Positions 46,573 through 51,122 of a stretch of DNA of 51,122 nt are shown here, piece after piece. Within the stretch, counting starts at the first letter, position 1; every line of letters begins with the position of its first letter. The stretch spans positions 1 to 51,122 of the forward strand of contig CADCWF010000351.1 of NCBI GenBank assembly GCA_902806345.1, read 5' to 3'. Both the position numbers and the translations under genes were made by a program. The notes below the pieces were generated by a model. The model was not told the DNA's origin. It made no database searches and worked only from the letters and a program-made list of their open reading frames with translations. The stretch comes from an uncultured Thermomicrobiales bacterium (GTDB lineage Bacteria > Chloroflexota > Chloroflexia > Thermomicrobiales > UBA6265).

Positions 46573-48150
46573 ATGGCGGATCGCGATTCGGGTCACGAGG
46601 CAGTGAACCGGGAGCGCCTGGCGCAGTTCGTTCGGTCCCGCATCTCTCGGCGCTCGGTGCTGAAATCGACGGCTGGGCTCGCGGCAGCGGGTGCCGTCGG
46701 TGGGTCGTTCGTCCCCATCCGACGGGCAGCGGCGGCACCGAGACTGTCACCGGCATCGGTCGCGGCGGCCCGGCTAGCGCTCCAGCAGGGCGCCGACTCG
46801 GCGGCGGCGGCGGTCGCCGCGGCAAATGCGCTCGACCCCAAACCGGAGGTACTCAACGTCGTTTGGGAAGACGGCCTCCAGCTCGAAGACCCGACCAATT
46901 TCTTCGGGCCGAGGTGGGAAGAGCTGACCGGGATCCGGGTCAACCCGATCGGCAAGCCCTTCACCGAGCTCTTCTCGTCCCAGGTGGCTGAGAAGTTGGG
47001 GGGTACCGGCGCCTACGATGTGCTGACGCTCGTCCCGGCCTGGACGGCGGACTTCGTCGCCCAAGGGCTGATGGAACCGCTCGGCCCCTACATCGAGCAG
47101 TACCAGCCGGACCTTGACGACTACCATCCGCTCTACCGGGAGCTGATGAACTACAGCGGCGAGATCTACGGACTTTTCGACGATGGCGACACCATCATCC
47201 TCTACTACCGGACCGACCTGTTCGAGGACGCCGCCAACAAGGAAGCATTCCAGGCCCAGCACGGTCGCGACTTGGCACCGCCGACGACCTGGGAGGAGTA
47301 CGACCAGATCCAGGCGTTCTTCACGGAGCAAGGCGGCGGCGAAACGTGGGGCGGCGCTAGCCAGCGGGCACCGGGCCAGGTCTACGGCTGGTTCTCCGAG
47401 GAGTTTCGAAACCGGGGCGGCCGCTTCTTCGACGAAGCGACGATGGATGCGACGCTTGCCAGCGACGCGGGAATCGAAACCCTGACGCGGATGGTTGCCT
47501 CCAACCGGACGATGCCGCCCGGGGTCGAGACCTGGGGCTTCGTCGAAGTCCTGACCGCCTGGATGTCGGGCCAGTTGGCGATGATCGGGGGGACGTGGCC
47601 CCCGATTGCCCGATGGTCCGAGGGGACCACCGCCGAGCAACTGGCATGGGTGCCGGAAACGACGGTGGCCGGCAACGTCGGCTACTCCGTGATGCCCCTC
47701 GGCCACAGCCTCCACAACTCCGGGTTCTCCCTGGCCGTGTCTGCCGACAGTCCGAGCAAGGAGGCCGCGTACCTGCTGATCCACTGGCTGACGAGCCCGG
47801 AGATCAGTCTCCAGCGGGTGATGCTGCCCTACGCCCTGCGCGACCCCTACCGGCTGAGCCACTACGCCTCGGAGGAGTACCGCTCTCGTTGGGCTACCGC
47901 GGGGGCGTATCTCGACACGCTGAAGAGCGCAGCGGACGGAGCGCTGATCGACCTCGTGCTGCCCGGGTCGGCCGAGTACCAGACCGCAATGGACCAGGCG
48001 GTGACCGCCGCCCAGGCGGGCACTCCAGTCGAGCAGGCCCTGGCTGAGGGGAATGCCGCCTTCGATGCGGTCAGCGACCGCATCGGGCGCGAGGCCCAGA
48101 AGGCGGCCTACGCCCAGTTCCTGGCACTCAAGGGCTCCTACTACAGCTAG
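46573..48150 (+). CDS. ABC transporter substrate-binding protein (sugar type, Tat signal)
   Basis: Extracytoplasmic solute-binding protein of family 1 (sugar/oligosaccharide type), 525 residues. The N-terminus has a textbook Tat motif, SRRSVLKSTAGLAAAGAV (Arg26-Arg27), and no lipobox Cys. LNVVWEDGLQLED opens the first lobe; GLFDDGDTIILYYRTDLFED, the core GQLAMIGGTWPP and HNSGFSLAVSADSPSKEAAY are typical of family 1. A GAGGAG site precedes the ATG. Two permease genes follow directly, after a strong hairpin. It probably binds the substrate fed to the aldolase/dehydrogenase enzymes upstream. Confidence 0.92.
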   Translation: MADRDSGHEAVNRERLAQFVRSRISRRSVLKSTAGLAAAGAVGGSFVPIRRAAAAPRLSPASVAAARLALQQGADSAAAAVAAANALDPKPEVLNVVWEDGLQLEDPTNFFGPRWEELTGIRVNPIGKPFTELFSSQVAEKLGGTGAYDVLTLVPAWTADFVAQGLMEPLGPYIEQYQPDLDDYHPLYRELMNYSGEIYGLFDDGDTIILYYRTDLFEDAANKEAFQAQHGRDLAPPTTWEEYDQIQAFFTEQGGGETWGGASQRAPGQVYGWFSEEFRNRGGRFFDEATMDATLASDAGIETLTRMVASNRTMPPGVETWGFVEVLTAWMSGQLAMIGGTWPPIARWSEGTTAEQLAWVPETTVAGNVGYSVMPLGHSLHNSGFSLAVSADSPSKEAAYLLIHWLTSPEISLQRVMLPYALRDPYRLSHYASEEYRSRWATAGAYLDTLKSAADGALIDLVLPGSAEYQTAMDQAVTAAQAGTPVEQALAEGNAAFDAVSDRIGREAQKAAYAQFLALKGSYYS

Positions 48151-48158
48151 CTCGAGGA

Positions 48159-48187
48159 CGGCCGGGACGGAATCCGCGTCTCGGCCG
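48159..48187 (+). promoter_or_regulatory. Hairpin between binding-protein and permease genes
   Basis: An 11-bp stem with one G-T pair, CGGCCGGGACG / CGTCTCGGCCG, and a 7-base loop starts nine bases after the binding-protein stop. No T-run follows. Such hairpins protect the binding-protein mRNA and lower permease expression in other ABC operons. Confidence 0.6.
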
Positions 48188-48225
48188 CGTCGCCTCCCCT
48201 GGATCGGCGGTGGCCGGAGGGCCCG

Positions 48226-49158
48226 ATGACCACGTCCATCCCGCTCGAGGGACAACCCGTCGTCTCGCCCCGTGGCTTGGGCTGGAGCGCCCGGCGGCGG
48301 CGCGACGGCTGGTTGATGGTCGCGCCCGCCGTCCTCCTGATCCTGGCCCTCGGCGTCTACCCGCTGATCTCGTCCCTGGTGCTCTCGTTCCGGCGCTGGG
48401 ATCTGCAAAGCCATGAGACGCCGTTCATCGGGATCGCCAACTACGCCGAAGCGGTCGCCGATGCCCGCCACTGGGGATCGTGGGCGAACACGCTGGCGAT
48501 CGTCGTCTCGGCTGTCTCGCTGGAACTCCTGCTCGGCTTCGGTCTGGCGCTCTTGCTGCTCGGTGACTTCCGGGGCAAGCGACTGCTGCTCCCCCTGCTG
48601 ATGCTGCCTGTGATGATGGTGCCGGTCGTGGTCGGGCTCACCTGGCGGATGCTCTGGGACAATCAGTACGGCCCGATCAACCACCTGCTCGGGCTGGTGG
48701 CCGGACGGGACGTCAACATCGTCTGGCTGGCGCACCGTGACACGGCGCTCGCGGCGATGGTCGTCACCGATGTCTGGCAGTGGACGCCGTTCATGCTGCT
48801 CGTCCTCCTGGCCGGTCTGACCGGGGTCAACCCCGAGCTCTACGAAGCGGCCTCGCTCGACGGAGCTGGGTGGTGGGCGAGCCTGCGCGACATCTCCCTG
48901 CCCGGGATCGCACCGGTGGTGGCGGTGGCGGTGCTGTTCCGCGCGCTCGATGCGTTCAAGTTATTCGACCTCGTTTTCATGTTCACCCAAGGCGGCCCCG
49001 GCACCTCGACCGAGTCGATCTCGTGGTACATCTACCAACTCGGCTTCCGTTTCTTCCGCCTCGGCTATGCCTCGGCCGTCTCCTACGTGGCCGTGGTCAT
49101 CCTGACCGTCGTCGCCACCGTCTACGTCGCTCGCTTCCTCCGCGAGATACCGGAATGA
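48226..49158 (+). CDS. ABC sugar transporter permease (MalF/UgpA type)
   Basis: Inner-membrane permease of 310 residues with six hydrophobic helices (first: LMVAPAVLLILALGVYPLIS). The EAA loop that contacts the ATPase is EAASLDGAGWWASLRDISLP, close to the consensus EAAxxDGA-G. FTQGGPGTSTESISWYIYQ is also typical of the MalF/UgpA branch. GGAGG lies six bases before the ATG. The stop overlaps the next permease start (ATGA). Confidence 0.94.
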   Translation: MTTSIPLEGQPVVSPRGLGWSARRRRDGWLMVAPAVLLILALGVYPLISSLVLSFRRWDLQSHETPFIGIANYAEAVADARHWGSWANTLAIVVSAVSLELLLGFGLALLLLGDFRGKRLLLPLLMLPVMMVPVVVGLTWRMLWDNQYGPINHLLGLVAGRDVNIVWLAHRDTALAAMVVTDVWQWTPFMLLVLLAGLTGVNPELYEAASLDGAGWWASLRDISLPGIAPVVAVAVLFRALDAFKLFDLVFMFTQGGPGTSTESISWYIYQLGFRFFRLGYASAVSYVAVVILTVVATVYVARFLREIPE

Positions 49159-50042
49159 CCGGGACCCGGCTGGAGGTATTGTCTACCGCAGGGAAGCGGA
49201 GCGGGCGAGGCAAGGCGGTTCGCTCGCTCCTCCGCTACGCGATCCTGCTGCTGGCGCTCGCCTTTTTCCTGTTCCCGATCATTTGGGTGGTCAGCACGTC
49301 GATCAAGCTTCCCGGCGAGTACCTGAAGAACCCTCCGGTCTGGATTCCCCAGACGCCAACCCTGATCCACTTCACGAACGTGATGGAGGCGAAGGGCGCC
49401 CTGGCGCTCCGGAACAGCGTGATTGTCGCCACCAGCGCGACTGCGCTGACGATGGTCGTCGGCTCGCTGGCGGCTTACAGCCTGGTCAGGTTCGGAACGG
49501 GTGGCCGCCACCTCTCGTTCTGGCTGCTCTCTCAGCGGCTGATGCCGCCGGTCGTTCTGGTCGTCCCCTTCTTTCTGGTGCTGCGGACACTCGGTGAGAT
49601 CAACCCGGCGCTGGGGATCGACTCCCATGGCGCCCTGATCGCGCTCTACACCGTCTTTAACCTGCCGTATGTAATCTGGATGATGCGCTCCTATTTCCAG
49701 AGCGTGCCAGCGGACATCGAGGAGAGCGCGCTGGTTGACGGGTCGTCGCGCTTCGCGGTGTTCTGGCGGTTGACGCTGCCGCTCTCGCTGCCGGGGCTGA
49801 TCGCGACGGCAACCTTCGCGTTCATCTTCGCCTGGACCGAGTTCCTGTTCGCGGTGATCTTCACCCGGACCAAGGCGTTCACCCTCCCGGTCGCGATCGC
49901 GGGGTACACCGGCAGTCAAGGGTCGAATTGGGGGCAAGCCTCGGCCTTGGCCGTGGTCGCGACGGCGCCGATCTTCCTCCTCGGTCTCCTGGTCCAGCGG
50001 CACTTCGTCCGTGGCCTGACGCTCGGCGCGGTGCGCGGGTAG
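49155..50042 (+). CDS. ABC sugar transporter permease (MalG/UgpE type)
   Basis: Second permease, 295 residues, six hydrophobic helices; YAILLLALAFFLFPIIWVVS opens it, then STSIKLPGEYLKNPP. The EAA-type loop is EESALVDGSSRFAVFWRLTL, and WTEFLFAVIFT is typical of MalG. The ATG overlaps the stop of the first permease. No ATP-binding subunit lies nearby; it may be beyond the right edge or supplied by a shared MsmK-type ATPase. Confidence 0.94.
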   Translation: MTGTRLEVLSTAGKRSGRGKAVRSLLRYAILLLALAFFLFPIIWVVSTSIKLPGEYLKNPPVWIPQTPTLIHFTNVMEAKGALALRNSVIVATSATALTMVVGSLAAYSLVRFGTGGRHLSFWLLSQRLMPPVVLVVPFFLVLRTLGEINPALGIDSHGALIALYTVFNLPYVIWMMRSYFQSVPADIEESALVDGSSRFAVFWRLTLPLSLPGLIATATFAFIFAWTEFLFAVIFTRTKAFTLPVAIAGYTGSQGSNWGQASALAVVATAPIFLLGLLVQRHFVRGLTLGAVRG

Positions 50043-50057
50043 GAGAGGGGAGACGGG

Positions 50058-51020
50058 GTGAAGGTCACCATCCTCGGCGCCGGGTTGATGGGCTCCCAGA
50101 TCGGGGTCGAGTACGCCCTTGGCGGCCATGACGTTGTCTTCGTCTCCCCGTCGGCGGAGCGAGCGGCGCGGCGTGTCGAGGCGGCGTTCGCGCTCGCGGT
50201 CGCGTGCGGTCTGGCAAGTGCCGAGGCGGCCCTGGCGGCGCAGAGCGGGGTCGGGCTGGAAACCGAGATCGATGCGATTCCGGACGATTGCCGGATCGTC
50301 GTCGAGAGTGTGATCGAGGACCTGGCGGTCAAGGGCGGGGTTCTGGCCGAGGCCGCAGCCGCTGCACCTGCAGCCATCCTGTCCACGAACACCTCGTCGC
50401 TCTCGATCCGGGCGATCGGTGAGGCGAGCGGGGCACCCGAACGGGTGGTCGGTACCCACTACTGGAACCCACCGCTGCTGATGCCGCTGGTCGAGGTGGT
50501 CCGGTCGGAGCGGACGCGGCCCGGCATCGTCGAGGAGATGACCGAGACACTGGTGGCGCTGGGCAAGCGGCCGATGACCGTCGAAAAAGACGTGCCGGGT
50601 TTCGTCTGGAATCGGCTCCAGATGGCGCTGCTCCGGGAGTCGGTCTGGCTCGTCGAGGCCGGGGTTGCTTCCCCGGAGGCGATCGACGAGATCGTCCGTG
50701 ACGGGCTCGCCCGGCGGTGGCGCTACACGGGACCGTTCCAGACCGCTGCCCTCGGCGGAGCCGAGACGTTCGAGAAGATCGCGGCGAACCTGTGGCCGGA
50801 GATCTCTGGGGCGACCGAGCCACCCTGTCTCCGCCGGTGGTTGCCAAGGGAGCAAGACGACCTTGACGATCTGCGTGAACGCCGCGACCGTGGTCTCCGA
50901 GACGATCTCGATCGGGATCGGGGGGTCGGGGCTGGCCTGGTCGATGCTGTCTCGAACTCCGGGGAGCTATTGGGGCGTCCGAGCGGGACCGGTGGCGAGA
51001 CGTGGGGAGGTCCCGGGTGA
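50058..51020 (+). CDS. 3-hydroxyacyl-CoA dehydrogenase-fold protein (L-gulonate 3-dehydrogenase-like)
   Basis: A 320-residue NAD-dependent dehydrogenase. VTILGAGLMGSQIGVEYALGG is the nucleotide loop; ILSTNTSSLSIRAIGEASG and VVGTHYWNPPLLMPLVEVV contain the conserved Ser and His of this fold, and PGFVWNRLQMALLRESVWLV begins the C-terminal domain. Both 3-hydroxyacyl-CoA dehydrogenases and L-gulonate 3-dehydrogenase (lambda-crystallin) share it. The sugar-type neighbours favour the second; this is inference. GTG start after GGGGAG. The stop overlaps the regulator start. Confidence 0.88.
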   Translation: MKVTILGAGLMGSQIGVEYALGGHDVVFVSPSAERAARRVEAAFALAVACGLASAEAALAAQSGVGLETEIDAIPDDCRIVVESVIEDLAVKGGVLAEAAAAAPAAILSTNTSSLSIRAIGEASGAPERVVGTHYWNPPLLMPLVEVVRSERTRPGIVEEMTETLVALGKRPMTVEKDVPGFVWNRLQMALLRESVWLVEAGVASPEAIDEIVRDGLARRWRYTGPFQTAALGGAETFEKIAANLWPEISGATEPPCLRRWLPREQDDLDDLRERRDRGLRDDLDRDRGVGAGLVDAVSNSGELLGRPSGTGGETWGGPG

Positions 51021-51122
51021 GCGACCTGCTTGCCGGTATCGAGCCGATCCGACGGGAACCGATCTCGACCGAGATCGCACGGCGCCTGGTCGACTACCTG
51101 CTTTCAGGGGAGATCGGTCCCG
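51017..51122 (+). CDS. GntR/FadR-type transcriptional regulator, N-terminus only (cut by edge)
   Basis: Only 35 codons are present: VSDLLAGIEPIRREPISTEI then ARRLVDYLLSGEIGP. The segment ISTEIARRLVDYLLSGEI is the usual start of the winged-helix domain of FadR-subfamily GntR regulators. The GTG overlaps the dehydrogenase stop (GTGA), with GGGGAGG upstream. As last gene of the operon it could control the palindrome over the operon promoter at 43420. The effector domain is outside the window. Confidence 0.75.
   Translation, partial: MSDLLAGIEPIRREPISTEIARRLVDYLLSGEIGP

Noticed and set aside
46774..48735. A 653-codon frame antisense to the binding protein and permease
   Set aside because: Shadow of real genes; no motif, His/Arg/Gln-rich.
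49122..50855. A 577-codon frame antisense to the second permease and dehydrogenase
   Set aside because: Shadow frame; the sense strand carries clear transmembrane and Rossmann motifs.

Overview
The window is a GC-rich chromosomal segment packed with short operons on both strands. It shows no rRNA, tRNA, CRISPR array, transposase or phage gene. Many genes start with GTG. Twin-arginine (Tat) signals, a complete System II cytochrome c maturation set, a T-box upstream of thrS, a membrane-anchored YvcK and a mycothiol-type formaldehyde dehydrogenase together suggest a Gram-positive-like, aerobic or facultative bacterium. Chloroflexota of the Thermomicrobia/Sphaerobacter type fit best; this placement is inference, since no 16S gene is present.

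Layout. 1-4.3 kb (minus): dxs, rsmG, a DUF402 gene and a glycosyltransferase cut by the window edge. 4.7-10.4 kb: an ornithine-cyclodeaminase-like gene faces an operon holding a BFN-family nuclease, a zinc-ribbon protein, a NuoE/NuoF-type NADH-oxidising pair and a creatinase/ectoine-hydrolase-like M24 protein. 10.5-16.1 kb (minus): yvcK, gap and pgk, then secG, tatA and lepB, so carbon-flux control and glycolysis sit beside three protein-export genes. 16.4-17.1 kb: a secreted cysteine-rich tandem-repeat protein. 17.1-21.0 kb (minus): ccdA, resB, ccsB and a TlpA thioredoxin, i.e. cytochrome c biogenesis System II. 21.1-23.6 kb: recO converges on a HAD hydrolase-trmD pair.

23.8-31.6 kb (plus): aconitase, then GMC oxidoreductase, Gfo/Idh dehydrogenase, aldehyde dehydrogenase and OsmC peroxiredoxin. 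31.8-37.5 kb: mutM diverges from HIT, YqeY and ybeY; cinA and the mycothiol-type dehydrogenase follow on the minus strand, then an HD-domain gene. 37.7-41.1 kb (minus): thrS behind a T-box riboswitch, and a D-Ala-D-Ala carboxypeptidase. 41.3-43.3 kb: a membrane pentapeptide-repeat protein and a Tat-exported hypothetical.

43.4-51.1 kb (plus) is the most self-contained accessory unit. A strong promoter carries a palindrome over its predicted start point. It is followed by a VOC epimerase-like gene, an SDR, a D-2-hydroxyacid dehydrogenase, an HpcH/HpaI aldolase, an ABC importer (binding protein and two permeases, no ATPase seen), a 3-hydroxyacyl-CoA/gulonate-type dehydrogenase and the start of a GntR/FadR-type regulator. 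It reads as a regulated uptake and catabolism operon for a sugar acid or related hydroxy acid.

Promoter, operator and hairpin calls were made by eye. Several -35/-10 pairs are near-consensus (nuoE, thrS, dacA, VOC operon, tatA, dxs) and helped choose start codons.
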